Positions 47,551 to 57,247 of a stretch of DNA of 64,000 bases are shown in pieces. Origin of the DNA: Rhizobium herbae (GTDB lineage Bacteria > Pseudomonadota > Alphaproteobacteria > Rhizobiales > Rhizobiaceae). The notes beneath the pieces were generated by a model, which saw only the letters and a list, made by a program, of their open reading frames with translations, did no database searches and was not told the DNA's origin. The number at the start of each line of letters is the position of its first letter. Position 1 is the first letter of the stretch. The stretch covers positions 496,001-560,000 of the forward strand of contig NZ_JAEUAO010000001.1 of the NCBI RefSeq assembly GCF_019511375.1, read 5' to 3'. A program made the translations under genes and the position numbers.

Positions 47551-48426
47551 ATGTCTGTCATTGCCCTTAATCCGAAATCCGAACCCCTTGGCAAGACGCC
47601 GAAGGAAACGGCCGAAGCGCGTGCGCTGCGCGAAACTACGCCGAGAGAGTGGTTTCCCTACGCGGCGCCCCAGGCCCGCGGGCGCGATCCGCAGGATATC
47701 GCCTTTTCGTTCCGCGATATCGGTCGCAAATTCGGCGACAAGACCGTCCTCGACAATATCGACCTGGATGTTCCCGCCGGCCAGTTCCTCGCCGTCATCG
47801 GTAAGAGCGGCTGCGGCAAGAGCACCCTGCTGCGGCTCCTGACCGGGCTCGACAGGCCGACCACCGGCACACTGACGGTGAACAAAGGGGAAAGCGGCGA
47901 AAACCGCACACGCATCATGTTCCAGGAGCCGCGCCTGCTGCCGTGGGCACGGATCGCCAAAAACGTCGAAGTCGGCCTGACCGGCATTGCCGGCGGCGAG
48001 GAATCCCGCGAAAAGTCGCTCGCAATCCTGCGCGAAGTCGGCCTTGCCGACCGCGCCGGCGAGTGGCCGTCGGTGCTTTCCGGCGGCCAGCGCCAGCGTG
48101 TCGCGCTCGCCCGCGCCCTCGTCGCCCACCCCTATATCCTTGCCCTCGACGAACCGCTCGGCGCGCTCGACGCCCTCACCCGCATCGAGATGCAGCAGCT
48201 GCTCGAGCGCATCTGGCTGCAGCAAAAGTTCACCGCCGTGCTCGTCACCCACGACGTTGCCGAAGCCGTCGCGCTGGCCGACCGCGTCATCGTCATCGAC
48301 AAGGGAAAAATCGCCCTCGACCTCGACATCCCCTTGGAGCGCCCCCGCCGCCACGGCTCGCCGGAACTGGCACGGCTGGAGGGGGAGATTTTGGACACGC
48401 TGTTTGGTGAAAAGGCAGGCCAGTAG
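47551..48426 (+). CDS. ssuB: Sulfonate ABC transporter ATP-binding protein SsuB
   Basis: The 291-residue ATPase has an N-terminal extension of about 45 residues, then Walker [10 protein letters not shown] (about 88-96), the Q-loop [12 protein letters not shown], signature [15 protein letters not shown], Walker [13 protein letters not shown] and H-loop [11 protein letters not shown]. The order ssuA-ssuC-ssuB and short gaps indicate one operon. Confidence 0.92.
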   Translation: MSVIALNPKSEPLGKTPKETAEARALRETTPREWFPYAAPQARGRDPQDIAFSFRDIGRKFGDKTVLDNIDLDVPAGQFLAVIGKSGCGKSTLLRLLTGLDRPTTGTLTVNKGESGENRTRIMFQEPRLLPWARIAKNVEVGLTGIAGGEESREKSLAILREVGLADRAGEWPSVLSGGQRQRVALARALVAHPYILALDEPLGALDALTRIEMQQLLERIWLQQKFTAVLVTHDVAEAVALADRVIVIDKGKIALDLDIPLERPRRHGSPELARLEGEILDTLFGEKAGQ

Positions 48427-48558
48427 TGAAAATCTGGCGGTTGGTACCTGAGACGGTTTTGAGCCAAAGCGGAAGTCCATCTGATCCGGTCGAACTCTCA
48501 CTGATGGCCCTAAGCGGACTACTTCCAATCCCGTGGTCAAAACCGAGTGCGGTATCGC

Positions 48559-49455
48559 TCAGCCGCGTGAGGTCATCCATACGCCAACCAACGTCACCGC
48601 CAGTCCAGCGAACATCGCGACAGTCAGGGGCTCTGAAAACAGCATCCAGGCCCACAGCATCGTCACAGGTGGACTAAGGTAGATCGCTGCGCTCACCTTG
48701 GCCACGGGGAACAGCCGCAGACTGGTATAGTAGACGGCGTAGGCAAGGAACGTTGCTATCAGGACTAGCCAGATCATGCCGACCGCGAAATCACGGGTCA
48801 TCGGTGGCGCAAGGCTGCCCTGCGTCAACGCGCACATGCCGAAGAGAAGCGAACCCATCAGGGTCTGGATGCAAAGACTCTGATGGACAGGCATATGCTG
48901 CGTCTTGCGTCGCCTGTGCAGGACCGAGGCGACGGCGAATATCAGCATCGAACCGACGGTCAGCCCGTATGCCCAGACCGGGGCCGTGCCGAAACTGAGG
49001 CTGTCGAAGGACACGATCAAAACGCCGATGACGGCAATCGCGGTTCCGAGCCACTGCCGTGGGGTCAGCCGTTCGCCGAGGACGGGCTGTGAAAGAGCAG
49101 CGATCGCCAGTGGCAACAGGTCGGCGATGAGCGCGACCAGCCCCGTGGGCACTTTCTGCTCGATAGCCAGGGCGAAGCCTCCCAGATACAGGAACACGGC
49201 CATGGTGCCAAACAGGGCCTGATCCCTGACCGCACGCATGGATATGCTCGGCCCGATGGCCAACGCGAAAGGCAGAAGGATCAGTCCCGAAAGCAGCGTC
49301 CGCCAGAACAGGAGAAGCATGACGCTCGCCTCCTGGTTTGCATACCGGATACCGACGAAGCCTGAACTCCATCCGATGATCAGGAGGGTGGCGAGCAATG
49401 GCCATAGCAGAGGGTGGCGGCTCGAGGTGGCGGAAGGAAGAGAGACGGCGGTCAT
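48559..49455 (-). CDS. EamA/DMT family transporter
   Basis: The 298-residue membrane protein has ten spans in two EamA repeats: LLIIGWSSGFVGIRYAN at the start and AYAVYYTSLRLFPVAKVSAA, then PPVTMLWAWMLFSEPL in the second half. It is transcribed divergently from a LysR regulator, the usual arrangement when that regulator controls export. ATG 49455 was chosen over the frame start at 49521. The substrate is unknown. Confidence 0.9.
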   Translation of the reverse strand: MTAVSLPSATSSRHPLLWPLLATLLIIGWSSGFVGIRYANQEASVMLLLFWRTLLSGLILLPFALAIGPSISMRAVRDQALFGTMAVFLYLGGFALAIEQKVPTGLVALIADLLPLAIAALSQPVLGERLTPRQWLGTAIAVIGVLIVSFDSLSFGTAPVWAYGLTVGSMLIFAVASVLHRRRKTQHMPVHQSLCIQTLMGSLLFGMCALTQGSLAPPMTRDFAVGMIWLVLIATFLAYAVYYTSLRLFPVAKVSAAIYLSPPVTMLWAWMLFSEPLTVAMFAGLAVTLVGVWMTSRG

Positions 49456-49535
49456 TAGGCGCTCTGGTGGGAGGAATACGATCAACCAATAGGCGGATCC
49501 TACAAACCGCGCACATGACAAATTTCGATGGCCTT

Positions 49536-49560
49536 ATGACTTTTTGCAAATCAGCGTCAT
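49536..49560. promoter_or_regulatory. Candidate LysR-type operator
   Basis: ATGAC and GTCAT are inverted with 15 bases between them, in the divergent gap between the EamA and LysR genes, 43 bases before the LysR start. Position and symmetry fit a LysR site, but the motif is short. Confidence 0.35.
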
Positions 49561-49602
49561 GGATAGCGCAATTCGTGATAAGTTCGTGAGATTGGAACGG
49601 AG

Positions 49603-50496
49603 ATGGCCATGAACGAACTCAACAGTCGCCGCCTCGAGATCGACGCATTGCGGGCGCTTTCCGCGATCCGCCAACATGGCGGCATTACCCGCGCGGCTAT
49701 CGCTCTGGGCCTCTCGCAGTCCGCCGTAAGCCATAAGATCAAGAGACTCGAAATCAGTCTCGACTGCGAGCTGCTCGGCCGGAAGTCGGCGGGTCCGATG
49801 TTCACCGCTGCGGGAGAAGACCTGCTCGACTACGCCAGCCGTATCCTCGGATTGCACGACGAGGCTCTGCTCAGCCTATCGAAGACCCCGCTCGCGGGAC
49901 GGCTTGCCCTCGGCCTCACCGAAGACACGGCGTGTACCGACCTCGCCCGCATTCTCGGGCGGTTTCGGCGTCTGCATCCGAATGTCTCGGTCCGTGCCAA
50001 GGTCCGTATGAGCCTTGTCCTACGCGCCATGCTCGAACGTGGCGAACTCGATGCCGCAATTGTCCAGGTCTTCAGCCACGAGGTACGCCCCGCCGATGTC
50101 GTCCTATACCGTGAAGACCTTCACTGGGTGAAGCATCCAGATTTGGCGCTCCCGCAGGACGGCCCGATTCCGTTTCTGTCGTTCGACGACGAGTGTTTCT
50201 ACCGCCAGTGGGCGCTCGACATCGGCCAGGACGATGCGGTTCTCGAAACCGTCTTCGAGTGTTCAAGCGCCGCCGGTATTGTGTCCGCCGTTAACGCGAC
50301 GATGGGTGTAGCGCTACTGAGTGACCGCCATATCCGAGGCGAGATGCAGATATTGACCGACCGTCTGCCGCCGCCGCCATCCTTGGCCTATGTTGTGAGA
50401 CGTGCACGTAAGGCGAGAAATCCGGCTCTCGACAGCCTGGTTCGAGAAATTGAGACGGACATTGGTCGCCAAGGAGGTCTGGCCCTCGCTGGCTGA
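49603..50496 (+). CDS. LysR family transcriptional regulator
   Basis: The 297-residue protein has an N-terminal helix-turn-helix (LRALSAIRQHGGITRAAIAL, GLSQSAVSHKIKRLEISL) and a LysR substrate-binding domain at about 95-290. It probably controls the divergent EamA transporter. Together the pair lies between ssuB and the DUF1501 gene, and could be an insertion into that interval. Confidence 0.92.
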   Translation: MAMNELNSRRLEIDALRALSAIRQHGGITRAAIALGLSQSAVSHKIKRLEISLDCELLGRKSAGPMFTAAGEDLLDYASRILGLHDEALLSLSKTPLAGRLALGLTEDTACTDLARILGRFRRLHPNVSVRAKVRMSLVLRAMLERGELDAAIVQVFSHEVRPADVVLYREDLHWVKHPDLALPQDGPIPFLSFDDECFYRQWALDIGQDDAVLETVFECSSAAGIVSAVNATMGVALLSDRHIRGEMQILTDRLPPPPSLAYVVRRARKARNPALDSLVREIETDIGRQGGLALAG

Positions 50497-50643
50497 TAAT
50501 AGTTATGTCCGCTTGTGGCGCACACGTGTCATCGCAGACCGGTTAACTGCGGCCCCCTTTCTATCCAAAACGGAAGTCTACCAAGCGTCAGGTTTTCACC
50601 ACTAAAGGTGTGGCCTTTCGGGCTTGTCGCCCGCGCTCAGCCG

Positions 50644-51819
50644 TCAGACGGCCTTGAGATAAATCGACGACGGGCTGAAATCGAGCCCCGGGAAGATGGT
50701 GTTCGTCAGGCTGCCCGGTGAAATATCGAACTGCCGGTAGAGCATCGCCGCCGCAAGTTCGCGCACGTCGCCGGTCGGCATCAGGTCGCGCCCGTTGAGC
50801 AGCTGTTTTTCCCCCAGCCCCGGCCATTGCCCGATGACCTTGCCGCCAGAGATGCCGCCGCCGGCAATCAGCGCCAGGCCGCCGGTTCCGTGATCCGTCC
50901 CCAGCGACCCGTTCTCGCGCGCGGTGCGGCCGAACTCGGTAATGCAGACGACGATCGTCTCCTTCCAGACCTCCGGCGAAAGCGTGCTGCGAATGGTCAG
51001 GATGGCCGTCGCCAGTTCCGCGGCGGGTCCCCTGAAAGCCATCTTCTGGCCGGCATGCGTGTCCCAGCCGGTGAGCGAGAAACTGGCGATCCGGTAGTCC
51101 TGCATCAGCATGCCCGCGGCAAGGCGCGCAATATCGACGGCCTTAACCCCGCGCTTGCCGTCGCCATAGAGTTCGTCGACCGAAAAATCGGTTAGCGACG
51201 CTTCGGCCATCGCCTTTGCGAAGACCGGGTCATTGCGGTAAAGCCGCTCGAAAAAGCTCCGCTCGTCGTTCTTCATCGCCAGATCCGTGCGCGGCGACCA
51301 GACGTCGACATCGTTGTCACCGCTCAGCAGCAGTTCCGCCGAGGTGTTGACGTCGATCGCCTTGCGGGCCGGTCCGGACAGCATGGCCGACAGCGCCCGG
51401 TTCAGCCAGCCGCTCTTTTCCTCGCCGACCGCCGAGCCGCCGCTTTCCAGAACGTCCTGCCCGTCGAAATGGCTGCGCCCGTCCCGGTAGGGCGTCGAGA
51501 CCGCGTGCACGAAGGCAAGCTCGCCGCGTTGCCACAGCGGCAGCAAATCCTTTGCGTCGGCATTGAGGCCGTAGAAACCGTCGAGATCGATCAGGCCGCT
51601 CTCCGGCGTCAGGGCAAGCGTCGGGCGATGAAGCCTGAATGCGCCGTCGGCATAGGGCTGGACGAGGTAAAGCCCGTCCATGGCGCCGCGCAGGATGATC
51701 GTCACCAGTCGCTTGTCGCCCGGCGCCGCCGCCAGCGTCAGGGACGTCATCAGCGGCGCTGCGGCAGCGCAGCAGGCCGAAGTGAGAAACGCCCGGCGGC
51801 TCATCGACAGCTTGACCAT
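50644..51819 (-). CDS. DUF1501 secreted protein (sulfatase-like fold)
   Basis: The 391-residue protein has a Tat-type leader (MSRRAFLTSACCAAAAPL). The body matches DUF1501: IILRGAMDGLYLVQPY, SHFDGQDVLESG, GWDTHAGQ, VVCITEFGRTARENGSLGTD and HGTGGLALI. Such proteins are always paired with a DUF1800 partner, as here. The pair is exported; function is not established. ATG 51819 was chosen for the leader. Confidence 0.9.
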   Translation of the reverse strand: MVKLSMSRRAFLTSACCAAAAPLMTSLTLAAAPGDKRLVTIILRGAMDGLYLVQPYADGAFRLHRPTLALTPESGLIDLDGFYGLNADAKDLLPLWQRGELAFVHAVSTPYRDGRSHFDGQDVLESGGSAVGEEKSGWLNRALSAMLSGPARKAIDVNTSAELLLSGDNDVDVWSPRTDLAMKNDERSFFERLYRNDPVFAKAMAEASLTDFSVDELYGDGKRGVKAVDIARLAAGMLMQDYRIASFSLTGWDTHAGQKMAFRGPAAELATAILTIRSTLSPEVWKETIVVCITEFGRTARENGSLGTDHGTGGLALIAGGGISGGKVIGQWPGLGEKQLLNGRDLMPTGDVRELAAAMLYRQFDISPGSLTNTIFPGLDFSPSSIYLKAV

Positions 51820-51826
51820 CTGCGGC

Positions 51827-53308
51827 TTACCTTCTGTTGAATTCCGGGGATGCGAGAACGAGCGAAAGCCCCATCTGCCGGCTGGGGGCCCGCGAGACGA
51901 TGTCGATCGTGTCCTGGCGGGCGGCATCGCGCAACGCGGCCTGCAGGAAATCCCGCGGGTCGCGGTCGCCGCCCAGCCTTGCCGCGGCAAGCCGCGCCCA
52001 GGCGATCCGGTCCGCCAGAGGACCGCCGGCGATCCAGGTCGAAAAATTGTCCTCGAACCCGGCCGGGCTCGGCGGCCGCCACAGCGGCTGGCCGAGCCTT
52101 GCCGCGGCCTGCACCGTCAGCGGGTTGACACGCAGCGTCGGCATCGCCAGATCGCCGGCGGCAGCGGGCATTGTCGCCCTCGCCTCCATCGCGCCCCGAT
52201 CAGCCGCCTGCGCCATCGTCCTGTGCTTGGCCAGGCCGCCGTCCTGCAAGTCCTCTTGCGTGGCGAACAGCGCGCGCAGGCCGGATACGATGTAATCGAA
52301 GGGTGGCTTGGCTTTCTGTCCTTCGTCCTCCCAGCTTTTGCGATGACGAAGCATCGCCGCATAGACGGCGGTCAGATCGCCGTCCTCGTCCTCCCAGGCG
52401 GAGGTCATCGCCCGCACCACCTCCGGCGGCGGCGTGTCGGCCAGGAAATGGCCGGCGATCTTGCGGCAGACGTGATCGCGTGTCGCCGGTGCTGCCGCCA
52501 GATCCTCGATCAGGGCGAGGATATCCGGCAGCCCGCGACCGCGGCCGCCATAGGTTCTGCCCAGCACATCCCGCGCCCCCGGTTCGGCGATCTTCACGGC
52601 ATAGCGGGCGCGGTAGCTGCGCCGATCGATGGTCATGCCGGTGAGCACGAACGCCGCATTGCGCACATCCGCCTGGCTGTAGCCGCTGCCGGCGCCGAGT
52701 GTATGAAGCTCCAGGAGTTCGCGGCCGAGATTCTCGTTCAACCCGAGCTTGCGCTTCAATCCCTGCGGCGAGTTCGGCCCGAAGGATTTCACCTGGTCGA
52801 GATAGATCAGCATCGCCGGATGCAGGACGGCCGCCTTGACGAGGTCGGCGAACCGGCCGCCGATATTCGGCCGGATCGCCTCGGCCTCGTAGACGGGCAC
52901 CAGAAGCCGCATGAATTGCGCCTTGACCGAGCTGACGCTGAAGTGGTTCAGCCAGAAGGTCGCCAGCCGCTCGTTGAAGCCGTTGGGCGACAGCACGGCC
53001 TGCATGAACCGCGCATGCTCGTCCTCGCTAAGATGCGTGTTGATTTCGACCATCAGGCGCTTGCGGTTGACGCGTTTCGTCGCCTCATCGGCGGTCTTGT
53101 TGGCCCGCTTGAGCGCGTCCTGCTTGTCCGCCGCCTCGACGATCCGCCGGCGGGCGGCGCCAAGCCCGCCATGCGGGAACAACAGCGTTTCCCGCCGCCC
53201 CGCCGGCAGTTGCGCCAGCAGTTCCTCGACACTTGCCGGCGGCGCCTCGCCCGGCCGCAATCCCGTGCCGAACCGCAACGCCGCCATGGTCGAAAACGCC
53301 AAGCTCAT
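51827..53308 (-). CDS. DUF1800 family protein
   Basis: The 493-residue protein matches DUF1800. Segments include ERLATFWLNHFSVS, LHPAMLIYLDQVKSFGPNSP, NENLGRELLELHTLG and AAFVLTGMTIDRR. It lies 7 bases before the DUF1501 gene, the constant partner of this family, so the two are one operon. ATG 53308 fits the family; the longer open frame to 53782 overlaps DUF486 on the same strand and is not coding. Confidence 0.9.
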   Translation of the reverse strand: MSLAFSTMAALRFGTGLRPGEAPPASVEELLAQLPAGRRETLLFPHGGLGAARRRIVEAADKQDALKRANKTADEATKRVNRKRLMVEINTHLSEDEHARFMQAVLSPNGFNERLATFWLNHFSVSSVKAQFMRLLVPVYEAEAIRPNIGGRFADLVKAAVLHPAMLIYLDQVKSFGPNSPQGLKRKLGLNENLGRELLELHTLGAGSGYSQADVRNAAFVLTGMTIDRRSYRARYAVKIAEPGARDVLGRTYGGRGRGLPDILALIEDLAAAPATRDHVCRKIAGHFLADTPPPEVVRAMTSAWEDEDGDLTAVYAAMLRHRKSWEDEGQKAKPPFDYIVSGLRALFATQEDLQDGGLAKHRTMAQAADRGAMEARATMPAAAGDLAMPTLRVNPLTVQAAARLGQPLWRPPSPAGFEDNFSTWIAGGPLADRIAWARLAAARLGGDRDPRDFLQAALRDAARQDTIDIVSRAPSRQMGLSLVLASPEFNRR

Positions 53309-53391
53309 CAAACCCTTCCCTCGCGCATTCCAAATAGCGCTACGGCATGCTTGTGGCGATTCTGCGAAGGACCGGCAGGATGGCGAAGAGA

Positions 53392-53745
53392 TCAGCCCTT
53401 GAACACGAAGGCCGCGCCGCCGGCGATCAGCAGGAAGCCGATTGCGTGGTTCCAGGTCAGGGTTTCCTTCAGCCAGAAGGTCGAGAAGGCGGCGAAGACG
53501 ACGAGGGTGATCACCTCCTGCATCGTCTTCAGCTGGGCGGCGGAATAGACCGTGTTGCCCATCCGGTTGGCCGGAACCGCCAGGCAGTATTCGAAGAAGG
53601 CGATGCCCCAGCTGGCGATGATCGCCATATAGAGCGGCGACGAGGCGTGTTTCAGGTGGCCGTACCAGGCGAAGGTCATGAACACGTTCGACAAAAGCAG
53701 CAAGAGGATCGGCCAGACGGCGGCCGGATTGATGGCAAAGGGCAT
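53392..53745 (-). CDS. DUF486 (DMT superfamily) small membrane protein
   Basis: The 117-residue protein has four hydrophobic spans and matches DUF486: [34 protein letters not shown] and [18 protein letters not shown]. It resembles a half-size EamA transporter. It precedes the DUF1800 gene on the same strand with an 83-base gap, and is divergent from uvrB. Confidence 0.9.
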   Translation of the reverse strand: MPFAINPAAVWPILLLLLSNVFMTFAWYGHLKHASSPLYMAIIASWGIAFFEYCLAVPANRMGNTVYSAAQLKTMQEVITLVVFAAFSTFWLKETLTWNHAIGFLLIAGGAAFVFKG

Positions 53746-53956
53746 GGGAGGAATCCTGGGAGAGGTGGAAAGCCGTCCGCATCTAGCTGCACAGCGCAAT
53801 CCGGGCAAGACCCCGCGGCCGCTTTTCACCCTGCGGTGCGGGCGCCGCAGTGCCGCTCGCCATGTGTCAGAAACTGGCAGTAGCCGGCCTGTCCGTTGCC
53901 TTTTTGTACTCATCGCCCCCTTCCCTTTCCGCCGGACTCTCTCCATATTCCCCGGC

Positions 53957-56900
53957 ATGTCGAAAGCACCGAAAAAATCCCCCCGCCCCGAGCTTGGCGG
54001 CTTCGAGGAAGCCCCGCAGGCGGCGTTCGAAGGCACGCCGCTGTCGTCCAGCGTGTCAGACTGGGCCGAAGAGCTGCAGCGCATGGCTGAGGCCGAGACG
54101 ATCGAGACCCGCCACGACGTCGCCTCGAAGGCGGGAAAACACCGCAAGAAGGTCGAGATTGAAGCATCCAGAGCGAAGCGCAGCGGACAAGCGTCCGCCG
54201 CCGATCGTTCGGCGCCCTCCCGCGGCGCCGCAGGCGCGCAAAAGAAAAACGGGGCGGAGGCCAGCCCGAAGGGCGGTACGGCCGTGAGCGCAAGCAGAAG
54301 TGCGCGCGGCACCTCGATGGGCGGCACGACCGACCCGAAGACCCGCGCCGCCGCGGGGCTCAATCCGGTCGCCGGCCTCGACGTCTCGCTCGAGGATGCC
54401 GACAAGTTCACCGCCGGCTCCGGCGTCACCGCCACGGTCGAAGCCCTGTCGGCCCTGATCGAATCCGGCAATCCGTTGTTCAAGGACGGCAAGCTGTGGA
54501 CGCCGCACCGGCCGGCGCGGCCGGAAAAGTCCGAGGGCGGCCTGCGGATCGTCATGAAATCCGACTACCAGCCCGCCGGCGACCAGCCGACCGCGATCCG
54601 GGACCTCGTCGAGGGCCTCGAAAACGGCGACCGCACCCAGGTGCTGCTCGGCGTCACCGGCTCGGGCAAGACCTTCACCATGGCCAAGGTGATCGAGGCC
54701 ACCCAGCGCCCCGCCGTCATCCTGGCGCCGAACAAGACGCTGGCCGCCCAGCTCTGTTCCGAGTTCAAGAACTTCTTCCCCGACAATGCGGTGGAATATT
54801 TCGTCTCCTATTACGACTACTACCAGCCGGAAGCCTATGTGCCGCGCTCGGATACCTTCATCGAGAAGGAGAGTTCGATCAACGAGCAGATCGACCGCAT
54901 GCGCCACTCGGCCACCCGCTCGCTGATCGAGCGCGACGACGTCATCATCGTCGCCTCGGTCTCCTGCATCTACGGTATCGGCTCGGTCGAGACCTATACC
55001 GCCATGACCTTCCAGATGACGGTCGGCGACCGGCTCGACCAGCGCCAGCTCCTGGCCGATCTCGTCGCCCAGCAATACAAGCGCCGCGACATGGATTTCC
55101 AGCGCGGCAGTTTTCGCGTGAGGGGCGACACCATCGAGATCTTCCCGGCCCACCTGGAAGACGCGGCGTGGCGCATCTCGATGTTCGGCGACGAGATCGA
55201 CGCCATCACCGAGTTCGATCCGCTGACCGGCCAGAAGACCGACGACCTGAAGTCGGTGAAGATCTACGCCAATTCGCACTACGTCACCCCGCGCCCGACG
55301 CTCAACCAGGCGATCAAGTCGATCAAGGAGGAGCTGAAACTGCGCCTCGCCGAGCTGGAAAAGGCCGGCCGCCTCCTGGAAGCCCAGCGGCTGGAGCAGC
55401 GCACCCGCTACGACGTCGAGATGCTCGAGGCGACCGGCTCCTGCGCCGGCATCGAGAACTATTCGCGCTACCTCACCGGCCGCAAGCCCGGCGAGCCGCC
55501 GCCGACCCTGTTCGAATACATCCCCGACAACGCGCTGATCTTCATCGACGAGAGCCACGTCACCGTGCCGCAGATCGGCGGCATGTATCGCGGCGACTTC
55601 CGCCGCAAGGCGACGCTGGCCGAATACGGCTTCCGCCTGCCGTCCTGCATGGACAACCGGCCGCTGCGCTTCGAGGAATGGGACGCCATGCGCCCCGACA
55701 CCATCGCCGTCTCGGCCACCCCGGCGGCCTGGGAGCTGGAACAGTCCGGCGGCGTCTTTGCCGAACAGGTCATCCGCCCCACCGGCCTGATCGATCCGCC
55801 GGTCGAGGTCCGCTCGGCCAAGACCCAGGTCGACGACGTGCTCGGCGAGATCCGCGAGACCGCCGCCGCCGGCTACCGCACCCTCGTCACCGTGCTCACC
55901 AAGCGGATGGCCGAGGACCTCACCGAATACCTGCACGAGCAGGGCGTGCGCGTCCGCTACATGCATTCCGACATCGACACGCTGGAGCGCATCGAGATCA
56001 TCCGCGACCTGCGGCTCGGCGCCTTCGACGTGCTGGTCGGCATCAACCTTTTGCGCGAGGGCCTCGACATCCCCGAATGCGGCTTCGTCGCCATCCTCGA
56101 CGCCGACAAGGAAGGTTTTCTGCGCTCCGAAACCTCGCTGGTCCAGACCATCGGCCGCGCCGCCCGCAACGTCGACGGCAAGGTCATCCTCTATGCCGAC
56201 ACGATCACCGGCTCGATGCAACGCGCCATGGAGGAGACCGCGCGCCGCCGCGAAAAGCAGATGGCCTATAACGAGGCCAACGGCATCACCCCGGAATCGG
56301 TCAAGGCGAAGATCTCCGACATCCTCGATTCGGTCTACGAGAGAGACCATGTCCGCGCCGATATCGGCATCAAGGGCGTCAAGGGCGGCATCACCGAACT
56401 GGTCGGCAACAACCTCGCCGCCCATCTGGAGGCGCTGGAAAAACAGATGCGCAACGCCGCCGCCGACCTCGACTTCGAAACCGCCGCCCGCCTGCGCGAC
56501 GAGATCAAGCGCCTGAAGGCCGCCGAACTCGCCGTCATGGACGACCCGATGGCACGGCAGGAAGCGCGGACGGCCGAACGCCGGACAGGGACAGAAAACA
56601 ATGTGGCGCGGGCAATGGAAGGGTCTGCGACGAAGGGGAAGGCCAACCGCGAGTCGATCTCCCCCCTTGAGGGGGAGATGTCCGGCAGGACAGAGGGGGG
56701 TCCCCCCTCAACCGCCGAGTCCGCCGCGATACCCCCCTCTGCCCCTCTCGGGGCATCTCCCCCTCAAGGGGGGAGATCACCCGCCGGCCTCTTCGCCAAA
56801 CCCGGCCTCGACGACATGGGCCGCGACGTGGCCTCTCCCCGCCAGCGCGGAGAAGGTGCCCGAAGGGCGGATGAGGGGCAGTCGCTGTTCCGCAAGAACA

Positions 56901-57163
56901 CCCTCGACGAAATGACCGTCGGCCGCACCGAAAAACCGCTCAACACCCGCGGCAAGCTGCCGGAAAAACCGGTGCTGCCCGGCCAACCGGAAAAACGCGA
57001 CCCCGCCTCCTCCCCGTCATCCTCGGGCTTGACCCGAGGATCCAGCGCCGACGACGCCAAACCCCTCCTCCGCGCCAAACCCGGCGTCGGCTCCTATGAG
57101 GATGCCGGGGATGTGAAGCGGCAGAAGAAGACGAAGGGGAAAACGGGGCGGCCGGGGCAGTGA
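53957..57163 (+). CDS. uvrB: Excinuclease ABC subunit UvrB with extended N- and C-terminal tails
   Basis: UvrB is the damage-verifying helicase of nucleotide excision repair, working with UvrA and UvrC. The 1068-residue product is far longer than the usual 660-700. Residues 1 to about 195 are an extension, of which the part [13 protein letters not shown] to [10 protein letters not shown] is typical of rhizobial UvrB. The core starts near 200. Walker A is GVTGSGKT at 232-239; the beta-hairpin [12 protein letters not shown], the DESHV box and motif QTIGRAARN follow. The UVR motif is near 823-856 ([20 protein letters not shown]). Residues 857-1068 are a low-complexity tail containing three translated intergenic repeats (see 56656, 56832 and 57016). 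The tail contains no named domain. No LexA box (GTTC-N7-GTTC) was seen in the 211 bases upstream. Confidence 0.95.
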   Translation: MSKAPKKSPRPELGGFEEAPQAAFEGTPLSSSVSDWAEELQRMAEAETIETRHDVASKAGKHRKKVEIEASRAKRSGQASAADRSAPSRGAAGAQKKNGAEASPKGGTAVSASRSARGTSMGGTTDPKTRAAAGLNPVAGLDVSLEDADKFTAGSGVTATVEALSALIESGNPLFKDGKLWTPHRPARPEKSEGGLRIVMKSDYQPAGDQPTAIRDLVEGLENGDRTQVLLGVTGSGKTFTMAKVIEATQRPAVILAPNKTLAAQLCSEFKNFFPDNAVEYFVSYYDYYQPEAYVPRSDTFIEKESSINEQIDRMRHSATRSLIERDDVIIVASVSCIYGIGSVETYTAMTFQMTVGDRLDQRQLLADLVAQQYKRRDMDFQRGSFRVRGDTIEIFPAHLEDAAWRISMFGDEIDAITEFDPLTGQKTDDLKSVKIYANSHYVTPRPTLNQAIKSIKEELKLRLAELEKAGRLLEAQRLEQRTRYDVEMLEATGSCAGIENYSRYLTGRKPGEPPPTLFEYIPDNALIFIDESHVTVPQIGGMYRGDFRRKATLAEYGFRLPSCMDNRPLRFEEWDAMRPDTIAVSATPAAWELEQSGGVFAEQVIRPTGLIDPPVEVRSAKTQVDDVLGEIRETAAAGYRTLVTVLTKRMAEDLTEYLHEQGVRVRYMHSDIDTLERIEIIRDLRLGAFDVLVGINLLREGLDIPECGFVAILDADKEGFLRSETSLVQTIGRAARNVDGKVILYADTITGSMQRAMEETARRREKQMAYNEANGITPESVKAKISDILDSVYERDHVRADIGIKGVKGGITELVGNNLAAHLEALEKQMRNAAADLDFETAARLRDEIKRLKAAELAVMDDPMARQEARTAERRTGTENNVARAMEGSATKGKANRESISPLEGEMSGRTEGGPPSTAESAAIPPSAPLGASPPQGGRSPAGLFAKPGLDDMGRDVASPRQRGEGARRADEGQSLFRKNTLDEMTVGRTEKPLNTRGKLPEKPVLPGQPEKRDPASSPSSSGLTRGSSADDAKPLLRAKPGVGSYEDAGDVKRQKKTKGKTGRPGQ
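56656..56778. repeat. Palindromic repeat inside uvrB, element 1
   Basis: A 123-base inverted repeat begins GATCTCCCCCCTTGAGGGGG and ends with its near complement, CCCCCTCAAGGGGGGAGATC. It resembles palindromic intergenic repeats common in rhizobia. Its length is 41 codons, so it keeps the uvrB frame and is translated ([15 protein letters not shown] through SPPQGGRS). Confidence 0.85.
56832..56879. repeat. Repeat inside uvrB, element 2
   Basis: The segment CCTCTCCCCGCCAGCGCGGA onward to ATGAGGGG has the form of a second common rhizobial intergenic repeat (a CTCTCCCCGC hairpin followed by GGTGCCCGAAGGGCGGATGA). It is translated in frame as [16 protein letters not shown]. Confidence 0.7.
57016..57046. 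repeat. Repeat inside uvrB, element 3
   Basis: GTCATCCTCGGGCTTGACCC with the following GAGGATCCAGC is a small hairpin (ATCCTCGGG / CCCGAGGAT) known from intergenic positions in many alphaproteobacteria. It is translated in frame as [10 protein letters not shown]. Confidence 0.75.
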
Positions 57164-57247
57164 AAGACCGGAAATTTCGATGGCCACATCCATAAGATGT
57201 GCTAAACCTTGCTCATCGCGTAATCGCTGTTCGCAGGACTCAGCTTA

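Noticed and set aside
53746-53956. LexA (SOS) box upstream of uvrB
   Set aside because: Neither GTTC-N7-GTTC nor GAAC-N7-GAAC is present in the interval.
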